DNA of 64,000 bases, taken from contig CAZTSI010000001.1 of NCBI GenBank assembly GCA_964616755.1, positions 102,146-166,145 on the forward strand, given 5' to 3'. This stretch comes from CAYNFR01 sp964616755 (GTDB lineage: Bacteria > Bacteroidota > Bacteroidia > Chitinophagales > Saprospiraceae). The notes beneath the pieces were generated by a model. The model worked only from the letters and a program-made list of their open reading frames with translations. It did no database searches and was not told where the DNA came from. Shown one piece after another: positions 1 through 8,541 of this stretch; position 1 is the first letter of the stretch, and the number at the start of each line of letters is the position of its first letter. A program made the position numbers and the translations under genes.

Positions 1-1
1 T

Positions 2-244
2 GGAGATGTGGCTGAATTAGTCAAAAAAATTAAAGAACTCATTGATACTTACGTCAAACCTGCTGTCGAAATGGATGGGGGGAATATAGAATTTAAATCA
101 TACGACGAGGGTGTAGTAACTGTTGTGCTTCAAGGTTCTTGTAGCGGTTGTCCTTCGTCAACAGTTACACTCAAAGCTGGTATTGAAGGCATGTTAAAGC
201 GGATGGTGCCCGAAGTAAAAGAGGTGGTATCAGAAATGGGTTAA
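2..244 (+). CDS. NifU/Nfu-type Fe-S scaffold protein, C-terminal part (5' end outside window)
   Basis: This is the C-terminal Nfu domain, which assembles and hands over Fe-S clusters to apoproteins. The pair of cysteines in GSCSGCPSS is the cluster-binding CxxC motif, and the DGG motif before it is also typical. The reading frame is open to the left edge of the window. A GTG at 8 could start a 78-residue protein. In the Bacteroidota family the same domain usually sits at the end of a protein of about 200 residues with an N-terminal Nfu_N domain, so I infer the gene is truncated by the window and the GTG is internal. It ends with TAA at 242-244, tail to tail with the remnant on the opposite strand. 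Confidence 0.9.
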   Translation, partial: GDVAELVKKIKELIDTYVKPAVEMDGGNIEFKSYDEGVVTVVLQGSCSGCPSSTVTLKAGIEGMLKRMVPEVKEVVSEMG

Positions 245-246
245 TT

Positions 247-552
247 TTAGTACCCCATAAAGTTTAAAATTCTTTCTTTCCATCGCCTTAATGGCGACAT
301 AGGCGTTATTGGTGTGGTATGATGTTCTTTCAAATCATAGGCAAAGTTTCCATTTTGAGCTAGAATGGACATTTGAAATAATTTCTGATTGATATAAAAA
401 GAATAGTGCTTGTCATTAAGAATGCCAAAGTCAATCAAAATAACCTTTTGATTATGGTATACCATCACGTGGCCTGAGCGCTCACCATGGTAAAGTCCTA
501 TAAATTGCTGGCCCTCAAGCGGGTCATAGAAAGTTCATCTTCTCTCGCTCAT
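247..552 (-). pseudogene. small conserved-looking protein interrupted by an in-frame TGA at codon 6
   Basis: Read on the minus strand, an ATG at 552 gives MSERR and then TGA (537-535). The same frame then runs without a stop for 95 more codons to TAA at 249-247, through stretches such as FYDPLEGQQFIGLYHGE and QKVILIDFGILNDKHYSFYI. The part after the stop looks like genuine protein and has no good start codon until a GTG at 468, which would cut off the LEGQQF..YHGE segment. A tryptophan codon (TGG) mutated to TGA is the simplest explanation. Alternatives are a sequencing error, or translation of only the 73-residue product from GTG 468. I recall similar small proteins beside nfu genes in Saprospiraceae but cannot verify this. 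Function unknown. Confidence 0.55.
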
Positions 553-737
553 AATCAGATTGTTTAAGAAATAGAAAGTTAATGCTTTACAGCATAAGGC
601 ACAATAGACGGCATGCTACTTTATTGTAAATGCTGGACTTTTAGTAGTTCCAAAAGGCAACTACATATTGACTCTTAGATGATAATTGCACAAGATAAAA
701 ACCTTATAAAGCCATAAATGAGCAATCATTTTGTCAA

Positions 738-745
738 CAAAGGTA
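738..745 (-). promoter_or_regulatory. Bacteroidota -7 box (TACCTTTG) reading left
   Basis: TACCTTTG on the minus strand matches the TAnnTTTG consensus of the primary sigma factor of this phylum. No clear TTG lies 17-20 nt upstream. It would drive a transcript toward the interrupted gene starting at 552, with a leader of about 180 nt. Confidence 0.35.
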
Positions 746-993
746 GAAGTGCTGCTCCTTTTTTATTATACTCTACAGAGAAATACATCTCTCGCGTTAG
801 GACAATTAAAATTTGAGTTGCTATTAAGCTCCATGCTTCGGGGATGAAAAATCAGACATTTTAATGTCAAGAAAAACTCATTTTTGAGAGGAAAGCAGCG
901 TTATCGTTGAAAAAATAGCTGTATTGCGATGTAAAAAAGGCCATTTGCGGCCAAAATTGATCATAGCTCAATAGTTACAAATTAGAATAAAAC

Positions 994-1001
994 TACCTTT
1001 G
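994..1001 (+). promoter_or_regulatory. possible radA promoter -7 box (TACCTTTG)
   Basis: TACCTTTG is an exact match to TAnnTTTG. The upstream box is poor: TTA at 975-977, no TTG at the right distance. If used, radA would have a leader of about 295 nt that crosses the 1094-1115 hairpin. Confidence 0.35.
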
Positions 1002-1084
1002 TAAACTATTTGACATTTGATATAGAGCATCAGAAAATTGGAATGAACTTTACAGAGGGGTCTTGCTTAGGATGAGTAATAATT

Positions 1085-1115
1085 AAAAAAAAACAGGGTA
1101 CCTTTCAGTACCCTG
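1085..1115 (-). terminator. Rho-independent terminator, minus strand
   Basis: A perfect 8-bp stem (CAGGGTAC 1094-1101 pairing with 1108-1115, 6-nt loop) is followed on the minus strand by nine Ts (1093-1085). No T run follows it on the plus strand, so it is directional. It lies antisense to the radA leader, which implies a minus-strand transcript from the spacer. Confidence 0.7.
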
Positions 1116-1227
1116 CATAACCCCAAAAAACCAATTGAAAACAATCTATCGTTTTAAATTCTTTTTCAATAGTGTAGTAGCTCATCGCTACATACACACC
1201 TAAGACGGCAGTGAAAAAAAGAACCAC
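1105..1227 (-). CDS. candidate 40-residue membrane peptide
   Basis: A GTG at 1227 opens a 40-codon frame ending in TGA at 1107-1105. The product starts with a hydrophobic segment (VVLFFTAVLGVYVAMSYY) and goes on with TIEKEFKTIDCFQLVFW. The frame is open further up to 1257, and an ATT at 1248 would give 47 residues beginning NYQKK, a basic cap before the membrane segment. The stop codon lies in the loop of the terminator hairpin, a compact gene-terminator arrangement. Nothing is recognised by family. It could also be a non-coding RNA that happens to have an open frame. Confidence 0.4.
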   Translation of the reverse strand: MVLFFTAVLGVYVAMSYYTIEKEFKTIDCFQLVFWGYAGY

Positions 1228-1302
1228 ATATTTTTTTTGGTAATTAATACATATTTATTACAGCTATATGCGCACAGCGCTATCTTCACTAATTATTGAC
1301 TA

Positions 1303-2655
1303 ATGGCTAAAGCAAAAATTGCATTTATCTGTACGAACTGTGGCTCACAATCTATTCGCTGGGAAGGCAAATGTCCGTCTTGTTCAGAATGGAACACACT
1401 AGTGGAGGAAGTAGTAGATAAGTCGACGGCACCATTGACCCAAAAAACTCGCAATGTTACCGTAGAGCGCCTTGCAGATGTGCAAAGTAGCCGTCAGCGG
1501 CGTCTTGCCATTCCTAGTGATCCTGAATTGAATAGGGTGTTGGGTGGGGGTATTGTACCAGGTTCTATACTCCTTATTGGTGGACAACCTGGCATCGGAA
1601 AATCGACACTGGTACTCCAATTGGCCAACCAGATTAACAAAAAGGTCCTCTATGTCTCAGGAGAAGAAAGTGCGCATCAAGTAAAGATGCGCGCAGAAAG
1701 ATTGGGAGGTGCTGGTCGCGATTGTTACATCTATTGTGAAACACAGCTCCAATTAATTCTAAAACAAGCAAAAGTCTTAAATCCAGAAATACTGATTATA
1801 GATTCTATTCAAACCTTACAAACGGCAGATTTAGATAGCACGGCTGGTAGTATTAGCCAAATCAGAGAGTGTACAGCTCTCCTGCAAGAATATGCTAAGA
1901 CGAGCGATGTACCCGTGCTTATCATTGGACATATAACTAAGGATGGCTCCATTGCCGGGCCTAAATTATTAGAACATATGGTCGATTGTGTCTTACAATT
2001 TGAAGGGGACCAACATCACGTCTATCGCATCTTGCGTACGATCAAAAATCGTTTTGGCTCTACTGACGAACTGGGTATTTATGAAATGGAAGGGCATGGC
2101 TTAAGGCCTGTATTAAATCCTTCAGAGCTTTTCTTGTCTCAATCAAGTGAACAACTAAGCGGAGTCGCTATCGCCTCAACACTAGAAGGTGTAAGACCAC
2201 TTATGATCGAAGCGCAAGCGCTTGTCACTAGCTCCATTTACGGTACCCCTCAACGTAGCGCTACAGGCTTTGACAGTCGCAGGTTGAGCATGTTATTAGC
2301 TGTGCTTGAGAAAAAATGTGGCCTCTTTTTTGGTCAGCAAGACGTCTTTCTCAATATAGCCGGAGGCATTCGCGTCACTGACCCAGCCATAGACTTGGCC
2401 ATAGTGTCTGCCTTAATATCCTCCCTTCAAGATATTTCCGTTTCTAGAAAAATTTGCTATGCTGGTGAAATTGGTTTGTCGGGAGAGGTTAGAGCTGTCA
2501 GCCGAATGGATCAACGAATACTCGAGGCGGATCGTTTAGGTTTCGAACAAATAATTGTGTCTAAATATCACGGAAAAGCCTTGCCAAAAAACAAATCTAT
2601 AGATGTAAAGACAGTCGGAAAAGTAGCTGAAATGTTGGAACTGATTTTTTCATAG
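1303..2655 (+). CDS. radA: DNA repair protein RadA (Sms)
   Basis: RadA is a RecA-like ATPase that extends recombination intermediates by driving branch migration. At 450 residues it has the normal family length. The N-terminal zinc finger has cysteines 10, 13, 24 and 27 (CTNC...CPSC). The Walker A motif GQPGIGKST lies at residues 94-102. The RadA-specific KNRFG motif lies at 248-252. The C-terminal third is the Lon-protease-like domain, which in RadA lacks peptidase activity. The ATG at 1303 is the only sensible start. It is followed 27 nt later by the DCC-family gene, probably co-transcribed. Confidence 0.96.
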   Translation: MAKAKIAFICTNCGSQSIRWEGKCPSCSEWNTLVEEVVDKSTAPLTQKTRNVTVERLADVQSSRQRRLAIPSDPELNRVLGGGIVPGSILLIGGQPGIGKSTLVLQLANQINKKVLYVSGEESAHQVKMRAERLGGAGRDCYIYCETQLQLILKQAKVLNPEILIIDSIQTLQTADLDSTAGSISQIRECTALLQEYAKTSDVPVLIIGHITKDGSIAGPKLLEHMVDCVLQFEGDQHHVYRILRTIKNRFGSTDELGIYEMEGHGLRPVLNPSELFLSQSSEQLSGVAIASTLEGVRPLMIEAQALVTSSIYGTPQRSATGFDSRRLSMLLAVLEKKCGLFFGQQDVFLNIAGGIRVTDPAIDLAIVSALISSLQDISVSRKICYAGEIGLSGEVRAVSRMDQRILEADRLGFEQIIVSKYHGKALPKNKSIDVKTVGKVAEMLELIFS

Positions 2656-2682
2656 TAATCTTTAATATTATATTCCTCAACT

Positions 2683-3111
2683 TTGAACTTCGTCAACTTA
2701 AATGCCACTAATCATGAACGCTTGATCGAGCTTTCGCATCAATACCCCATATTGGCTTTTGATGGACACTGCATCTTGTGCGATCGATCTATACGAATGA
2801 TTAGCGCCACCGACAAAAAACGAGTGCTGAGATATGTTAGCCTTCAAGAAGCCCTTCCGCAAGCTAGCGATTACGATACAGTGCTATTATATCGTAGAGG
2901 GAAAGTGTATGAGCGAAGTGATGTATGGCTGCAATTCATTGATATGTTAGGCGGTTGGTACCATTTATTTCGAGTCATTACTATTATCCCTAAGAGCCTG
3001 CTCAACAAGATTTATGACATTATAGCACGCAACAGATATAAATGGTTTGGTAGAATGGATCAATGCCCTATTCCTACAGGAAGACTTCAAGAACTTTTTA
3101 TTCATCTCTAG
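2683..3111 (+). CDS. DCC-family thiol-disulfide oxidoreductase (DUF393)
   Basis: The signature is FDGHCILCDRS at residues 26-36, where D27 and cysteines 30 and 33 form the DxxCxxC motif that names this thioredoxin-like family. The C-terminal RYKWFGR motif (about 117-123) is also typical. Members are predicted soluble oxidoreductases without an established substrate. The only usable start is TTG at 2683; the next methionine would remove the catalytic motif. The last 64 nt were once open in the frame of the next gene, which made that gene look longer than it is. Confidence 0.85.
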   Translation: MNFVNLNATNHERLIELSHQYPILAFDGHCILCDRSIRMISATDKKRVLRYVSLQEALPQASDYDTVLLYRRGKVYERSDVWLQFIDMLGGWYHLFRVITIIPKSLLNKIYDIIARNRYKWFGRMDQCPIPTGRLQELFIHL

Positions 3112-3157
3112 TCTTAGGACAGGGAGGAGTTGTATCATTGCTAAGCAAATGATTTTT

Positions 3158-3979
3158 ATGGATTATTACGATAAAATTCAAGAAACTGTAGGCTACCTAC
3201 ATAAGCGAGTGGGGATTGTGCCTCGTATTGCTATTGTCCTTGGCACTGGCCTTGGGCGTTTGGATAAAAAGATAGAAAACCCTATTCGCGTACCCTATAG
3301 TGACATCCCACATTTCCCACCCGTCACCGTCAAAGGTCATAGTGGTGAGTTAGTTTTTGGCACCATCCAAGGCCAAACTGTGGTAGCGCAAAGCGGACGA
3401 TATCACTCTTATGAAGGATACGATATGAAGGAGGTCTGCTTCCCGATTAGAGTGTTTAAGTATCTTGGCGCGGAGCTATTAATTATTGCAAGTGCTACCG
3501 GTGGTATACATGAAGCGTATGAAGCGGGTGATGTTACAGTAGTCAATGATCATATCAATCTTCATCATAGCCATCCATTGACAGGGCCGAATGATGAGCG
3601 ACTGGGCCCCAGATTCCCAGACATGATGCATGCGTACAGTCAGCGACTTATTCAACTATGTCATCAGATCGCCCTAGAAAAAGGAATTCAGTTATTTGAT
3701 AGCGTATATGGTGGATTGCCTGGCCCCAATCTTGAGACAAAGGCAGAGTACAATTTCCTCCATACCATTGGAGCTACAGTTGTAGGCATGTCTACGGTAC
3801 CTGAAATCATTGTTGCACAACACATGGGGATGGAATCTTGCGTGCTGACAGCAGTCACCAATAAATGTTTCCCAATCAGCGCGATTAAAGAAACTACACA
3901 TGATGATGTCATAAGAGTAGCCAGTCAAACAGAACAGAAAATCACCTCAATCGTTATAGAGTTAATCGAACGCTGCTGA
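3158..3979 (+). CDS. purine nucleoside phosphorylase (trimeric PNP-I type)
   Basis: The enzyme splits purine (deoxy)nucleosides with phosphate in purine salvage. Family motifs are present in order: LGTGLG (phosphate loop), GHSGELVFG, QSGRYHSYEGY, ATGGI, GPNLETKAE and GMSTVPEIIVAQHMGM. The frame is open back to 3047, but that part overlaps the DUF393 gene and has no homology to PNP. I chose ATG 3158 (MDYYDKIQET), giving 273 residues, close to the usual 270-275; ATG 3149 is an alternative. The common TNAAGG motif appears here as ASATGG, a mild departure. It ends with TGA, showing that TGA is a normal stop in this genome. Confidence 0.93.
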   Translation: MDYYDKIQETVGYLHKRVGIVPRIAIVLGTGLGRLDKKIENPIRVPYSDIPHFPPVTVKGHSGELVFGTIQGQTVVAQSGRYHSYEGYDMKEVCFPIRVFKYLGAELLIIASATGGIHEAYEAGDVTVVNDHINLHHSHPLTGPNDERLGPRFPDMMHAYSQRLIQLCHQIALEKGIQLFDSVYGGLPGPNLETKAEYNFLHTIGATVVGMSTVPEIIVAQHMGMESCVLTAVTNKCFPISAIKETTHDDVIRVASQTEQKITSIVIELIERC

Positions 3980-4030
3980 AAGGTAGAACTTCTAAAAGCG
4001 TTAACCATTTAAATAGTTAAACAACTGATT

Positions 4031-4957
4031 ATGCACCCACTTAGAAAATATGGCGCACTTGCTTTTTGTCTTTTGATCCTTGTACATGTCGCATGCAAAT
4101 CGACCAAGACTAGCGAGATAGTGAAAGAACAAGAGATAATTTCCTCCAAAAGTCTCCTATGGAAAATTGAAGGCAATAAGCTTGAGCAACCATCTTATCT
4201 TTTTGGCACCATTCATATAATACCCGCCAATGACTATTTCTTACCCGAAGGCACATTGAGTGCTATCGATAAGAGTAAGGCAGTCATGTTTGAGCTCGAC
4301 ATGAATGAAATGAGTGATATTTCGAAACTTATGCCGCTGATGCAAATGGCCTTTATGAAAGATGATCTCAGTCTAAAGGATCTATTGACAACCGAAGAAT
4401 ATGGATTGGTAAAGACGCATTTTGATAAAAAAGGCTTACCACTTTTTATGCTAGAGAGAATCAAGCCAATGTTTTTGACCGTATTTGCGAGTGCCGATTT
4501 TGATCCTGACGATCTAAAAACTGGCGAGGCTAAATCATATGAATTTGAATTTACCGAAATGGCCAATAGTGCTGGCAAGCCTATTAGCGGACTTGAGACC
4601 ATCGAATATCAGATTAAGGTATTTGATGATATTCCTTATCAGGATCAAGCGAAAATGTTAGTTGAGGCAATCAAGACATCTGATATGACAGACGGCTCCT
4701 TTCAAAAAATGATTGATCAATATAAACTTCAAGATGTAGAAGGTTTATATCGACTAATACAAGGTGATGAACAGATTGCTTCACATGAGGATGCTCTATT
4801 GACAAAAAGAAATCAAAATTGGATTCCCATTATGAAAGAAAAAATGAGTCAAGAACCCATATTTTTTGCAGTGGGAGCAGGGCATCTTGGTGGCCCCAAT
4901 GGCGTTATTTCTCTTCTTAAGAAGGAAGGATATATTGTTAGCCCATATAAAGGATAA
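4031..4957 (+). CDS. TraB/GumN family lipoprotein
   Basis: The protein begins with a short basic region, a hydrophobic stretch and a lipobox (HVAC, lipidated Cys22), so it should be anchored in the envelope. The TraB/GumN fold is recognised by FGTIHIIP near residues 58-65 and by the C-terminal VGAGHLGG at about 281-288. This superfamily includes the Tiki proteases and erythromycin esterase-like proteins; GxxH motifs form the putative metal site. The substrate is unknown. Its stop TAA shares a base with the ATG of the next gene (TAATG), so the two are likely translated together. Confidence 0.85.
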   Translation: MHPLRKYGALAFCLLILVHVACKSTKTSEIVKEQEIISSKSLLWKIEGNKLEQPSYLFGTIHIIPANDYFLPEGTLSAIDKSKAVMFELDMNEMSDISKLMPLMQMAFMKDDLSLKDLLTTEEYGLVKTHFDKKGLPLFMLERIKPMFLTVFASADFDPDDLKTGEAKSYEFEFTEMANSAGKPISGLETIEYQIKVFDDIPYQDQAKMLVEAIKTSDMTDGSFQKMIDQYKLQDVEGLYRLIQGDEQIASHEDALLTKRNQNWIPIMKEKMSQEPIFFAVGAGHLGGPNGVISLLKKEGYIVSPYKG

Positions 4958-5478
4958 TGGCGCAGATCATTTCATTACATGGACATACGCCAGGGATTGC
5001 AGATAATTGCTGGTTGGCACCAGATGCAACGATCATCGGGAATGTCCAGATAGGAGAATTTTCAACCGTTTGGTTTAAGGCTATTATTCGAGGCGATGTT
5101 TGCCCAATTCGAATCGGCGCCACCTCTAATATTCAAGATGGCGTCATTATTCATGGTACCTATCAAAAGTCAGAAACAAACATCGGCGATGAAGTATCCA
5201 TTGCGCACGGGGCGATCATTCATGGATGCACAATAAACGATCGCGTACTTATTGGCATGCGCGCGGTGATAATGGATCATGCCGTCATAGAGCCCAATGT
5301 TCTTGTTGCAGCGGGGGCAGTCGTCTTAGAAGGAGCACATCTGAAATCAGGATTTATCTATGGGGGCACTCCCGCTAAAATCATCAAAGAACTCAATCCA
5401 GAGCAGATTCAGTTTCATATCACCCGCACTGCCAATGCCTACGTTACATATGCTGGCTGGTATCAAGAAGAAAATTGA
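4957..5478 (+). CDS. gamma carbonic anhydrase family protein
   Basis: This is a left-handed beta-helix protein built from hexapeptide repeats (I-G-x-x-x-x pattern through residues 15-150). Histidines expected to hold the metal appear in IIHG and in SIAHGAIIHG, in the spacing of the Cam/YrdA family. At 173 residues it has the usual length. It may hydrate CO2 or be a structural relative; bacterial YrdA-type members are often not proven enzymes. It overlaps the upstream TraB gene by one base and ends 53 nt before the convergent rsmI. Confidence 0.88.
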   Translation: MAQIISLHGHTPGIADNCWLAPDATIIGNVQIGEFSTVWFKAIIRGDVCPIRIGATSNIQDGVIIHGTYQKSETNIGDEVSIAHGAIIHGCTINDRVLIGMRAVIMDHAVIEPNVLVAAGAVVLEGAHLKSGFIYGGTPAKIIKELNPEQIQFHITRTANAYVTYAGWYQEEN

Positions 5479-5530
5479 CGACAACGCTAGATGAAACCAT
5501 TCCGTGAGTATAGACACAAAGCGAAGGTTT

Positions 5531-6208
5531 TCATTCTTCGGCCTGAGCTCCAATAACCACGACCCATTCTCCTTTAAGACTAATGCCGCTTTTTAACAAC
5601 AAAACCAGTTCTTCGGCACTACCTCGGTGAAGGGTTTCGTATAATTTACTGATCTCTTTTGCTAATACTACCTTCCTTTGTGGGTTTAAATACTCCGATA
5701 TTTCTTCTACACATTTCTGTATTCTATGTGGGGATTCATACAAAACAATAGTACAGTCCATCTTCGAAAGATACTTCCATCTCGTCTGACGCCCCTTTTT
5801 CTGCGGAAGAAATCCTTCAAAATAAAAGCGATCGGAGGGTAATCCGCTCATAGCTAGTGCGGCTATGACTGCACTAGCACCAGGAAGACATGATACTTTA
5901 ATACCTGCATCATGGCAAGCGCGAACGAGTAAAAAGCCCGGATCTGAAATGGCAGGGGTACCCGCATCAGTGATGAGGGCGACATCCTTTTCTTCTGCAC
6001 GTAGCTCTTCAATGATTTTTTCGACAATGCGATGCTCATTGTGAGCATGATAAGAGCGCATCGGAGTTTGAATACCAAAATGCTTCAACAAGATGCCACT
6101 ATTACGGGTATCTTCAGCTAAAATAAAGCTTACCATCCCTAGCACTTCAATCGCTCGTGGGGTCATATCGTTAAGGTTGCCGATGGGCGTGGGAACTAGG
6201 TACAACAT
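5531..6208 (-). CDS. rsmI: 16S rRNA (cytidine1402-2'-O)-methyltransferase RsmI
   Basis: RsmI methylates the 2'-hydroxyl of C1402 in the decoding centre of the small ribosomal subunit using SAM. The tetrapyrrole-methylase fold is shown by LYLVPTPIGNL at the N terminus, AEDTRNSGILLKHFGI, the SAM-loop GTPAISDPG, LPGASA, and FEGFLPQKKGRQ. At 225 residues it is near the short end of the family, as is common in this phylum, and lacks the extra C-terminal helical domain of the E. coli protein. It is a single gene between convergent and divergent neighbours. Confidence 0.95.
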   Translation of the reverse strand: MLYLVPTPIGNLNDMTPRAIEVLGMVSFILAEDTRNSGILLKHFGIQTPMRSYHAHNEHRIVEKIIEELRAEEKDVALITDAGTPAISDPGFLLVRACHDAGIKVSCLPGASAVIAALAMSGLPSDRFYFEGFLPQKKGRQTRWKYLSKMDCTIVLYESPHRIQKCVEEISEYLNPQRKVVLAKEISKLYETLHRGSAEELVLLLKSGISLKGEWVVVIGAQAEE

Positions 6209-6373
6209 TCCTTATTAATTCAAGATATTAATCTCAAAGCTAATTATTCCTCATAGCGCAACAAGCATGAACACACTTTTATCGTTAATAGAGGCACGTT
6301 CAATACAAAACCAAATCAGCCGAATTCGTTAAAATAAGACTTACTCTTGGGCAACCCAACGAATCGTCAACAT

Positions 6374-6403
6374 TAACGGTATAACTTTTGTAACGGTATA
6401 ACT
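6374..6403 (+). promoter_or_regulatory. two 13-bp direct repeats just upstream of the surface-protein gene
   Basis: TAACGGTATAACT occurs at 6374-6386 and again at 6391-6403, a 17-bp period. The second copy ends 14 nt before the ATG at 6418. The positions suit an operator for a regulator that binds direct repeats, or a duplicated promoter region. No protein can be assigned. Confidence 0.5.
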
Positions 6404-6417
6404 GAATACTCTGAGCG

Positions 6418-8541
6418 ATGAACAATTCAACTATTCTTACATCAATGATCATTGGTATGGTGATATGTAGTCCTGCACTCAGCATCCAGGCCCAAATAGC
6501 CAATGATGACTGCGGATCTGCCATAGAGCTAGATTTACAACAAGCCTTTTGCTCGACACCACGGGACTTCAATAATATTATGGCAACCGCCTCTGTACAG
6601 ACAATTCCGACATGCTGGAATATGAACGACGGTGATCGAGATGTATGGTATTCATTTAAGCCTCGACAGTCTGGTGCTTTAATTCAATTATTTGGAGAAA
6701 CGGACAGAGGGGTCGAGTCACTCGATAATGCCGCAATTGCAATCTATAGCGGCAATTGTGCTAATCTGACATTGGTCTTGTGCACAAATGTTTCGGTAGG
6801 TCGAGAAGACCTCCTCGAACGAACCTTAGCAAATCTACAGCTCGGAAGTCGATATTATATTCGCGTGAGCAGCTCTGCGGCCTCGGTGGGAACATTTCAG
6901 CTTTGTGTCTCAACTTTTACTACTCGTCCTAATCCTGAGCAAGATTGTCCAGACGCCGTCATTTTATGCGATAAGAGCAGTTTTAATGTAGAAAGATTGC
7001 TAGGCGGTGGTCGCGATGATGACGAAGCGTTTGGCACGTGTCTTAGTAACCCTCAGTCTAACCTTGCTTCTGAATCAAGCTCGACGTGGTACAAATGGAC
7101 AGCAAGAACCTCTGGGTCACTAACCTTCACATTGACTCCAAATAATTTTAATGATCCAGAGGAGGACTTGGATTTTGTAGTCTTCAGACTTCCTAATGGT
7201 ATCGATAATTGTAATAATAAAGAAGTGTTACGTTGCATGGCTTCTGGAGAAACCGCTGGACTAAGCGCCGCGCAAAATGCACGTTGTTTTGGCCCTACTG
7301 GCCTCAGAGATAGCGCCAGAGATTTCGTTGAAACTTCGGGCTGCAGCCCAGGAGATGATAATTTTTTAGCACCGCTTGATATGATTGCAGGAGAGAGCTA
7401 TGCTTTGATGATCAATAATTTTAGTAATAGTGGTCAAGGCTTTAGCATTACATTTGGAGGATCGGGCACTTTTGAAGGGCCAAATCCGGCTTTTGAAGTT
7501 CAATCATTAGGTTCAGGATTAGCTTGTGATAATCTTTTACGACTTACTGATATAACTATTAATGCCTCTGATCCTATAACAGATTATCAATGGACATTTG
7601 GCGAAGATGCTTCACAAACTACTGCATCTGGACAAGGGCCTCATCAAGTAAGTTACAGCTCTCAAGGAACAAAAATAGCTTCCCTTACAGTGACCACAAG
7701 TCGTGGATGTTCAGTCACTCAAATACAGGAAATTAACATTGGTAGCTGTTGTGATGAAGCAAATAACAGTTTAACGTTAGAGGCTGACATACGTGATCTG
7801 ACTTGTTATGACAGTGGCGATGGCTTCCTCACGATCAGGGCTGGTAGTGGTAGCCCATTGTATTTGTACTCGATTAACGGAGCGAACTTTACTCCTAACG
7901 ACCGTTTTACAATGCTTGATGCTGGTAATTATACTATTACCGTTCAAGACAGAAAAGGCTGCGAATTGAATCGAGTATTTGAAATAAATGAGCCAGAAGA
8001 GATGATGCTTTTTCTGATGCGCGCGTTAGACACTGTGCCCCTCGGTTTTGGCACAAGTCTTTCCTCAGAGTATACTCCATCAGATAGAATTGTGACGTAT
8101 ACTTGGACACCGATTGAGATTTTGAGTTGTACGGATTGTCCTGATCCTAATGTTACTCCACCGGGCACCACTACATATACACTTACTATTGTGGATCAAG
8201 ATGGGTGTACAACTAGTGCGGACATAACGATTTTTACAACTGATGACAAACCATTCTATGCCCCTAATGCCATCTATCGCGGCTCGACCACTAATGGCAG
8301 GTTTAAGATTTTTTCGAATATTGCTGTCAGCGAAGTAGAAAAAATCGTCGTATATGATCGATGGGGCAATATGCTATATGAAGAAGAAAATTTCGATATT
8401 AACTCACCCTTTTATATAGGTTGGGATGGCACCATAAATGGCCAAGAATTAGATCCGGGCATTTATGTTTGGGTCGCCAAAGTAAGATTTGTAGATAACG
8501 AAGTGACCGTATACTCTGGAGACTTTACGATATTTGACTAA
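6418..8541 (+). CDS. type IX-secreted surface protein with type-B sorting domain
   Basis: The protein has 707 residues. A signal peptide (to about residue 28, SIQAQ) is followed by two Cys-containing beta-sandwich-like segments starting NDDCGSAIEL and EQDCPDAVIL. Next come a PKD-like segment (ITDYQWTFGEDAS) and an SprB-like repeat (DLTCYDSGDGFLTI...GSPLYLYSINGANF). The last 95 residues form the gliding-motility-associated C-terminal domain (APNAIYRGS...VYDRWGNMLYEE..WDG..NGQELDPGIYVW), the type-B sorting signal of the type IX secretion system. So it should be exported across the outer membrane and kept at the surface or released. Binding function is unknown. Its stop overlaps the lptC start by one base. 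Confidence 0.88.
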   Translation: MNNSTILTSMIIGMVICSPALSIQAQIANDDCGSAIELDLQQAFCSTPRDFNNIMATASVQTIPTCWNMNDGDRDVWYSFKPRQSGALIQLFGETDRGVESLDNAAIAIYSGNCANLTLVLCTNVSVGREDLLERTLANLQLGSRYYIRVSSSAASVGTFQLCVSTFTTRPNPEQDCPDAVILCDKSSFNVERLLGGGRDDDEAFGTCLSNPQSNLASESSSTWYKWTARTSGSLTFTLTPNNFNDPEEDLDFVVFRLPNGIDNCNNKEVLRCMASGETAGLSAAQNARCFGPTGLRDSARDFVETSGCSPGDDNFLAPLDMIAGESYALMINNFSNSGQGFSITFGGSGTFEGPNPAFEVQSLGSGLACDNLLRLTDITINASDPITDYQWTFGEDASQTTASGQGPHQVSYSSQGTKIASLTVTTSRGCSVTQIQEINIGSCCDEANNSLTLEADIRDLTCYDSGDGFLTIRAGSGSPLYLYSINGANFTPNDRFTMLDAGNYTITVQDRKGCELNRVFEINEPEEMMLFLMRALDTVPLGFGTSLSSEYTPSDRIVTYTWTPIEILSCTDCPDPNVTPPGTTTYTLTIVDQDGCTTSADITIFTTDDKPFYAPNAIYRGSTTNGRFKIFSNIAVSEVEKIVVYDRWGNMLYEEENFDINSPFYIGWDGTINGQELDPGIYVWVAKVRFVDNEVTVYSGDFTIFD

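Larger units (their letters stand above)
553..1302. other. long spacer (750 bp) between the remnant gene and radA
   Basis: No long gene is visible here. The stretch holds two TACCTTTG boxes (minus 745-738 and plus 994-1001), a strong terminator for minus-strand transcripts (1085-1115) and a short membrane-peptide frame ending in that terminator (1105-1227). A weak GGCC..GGCC hairpin followed by a T run on the minus strand lies near 936-952. The 300 nt before radA could be a long leader. Confidence 0.6.

Noticed and set aside
535..537. Recoded TGA (tryptophan or selenocysteine)
   Set aside because: Several genes here end in TGA, and no SECIS-like hairpin is apparent after the codon.
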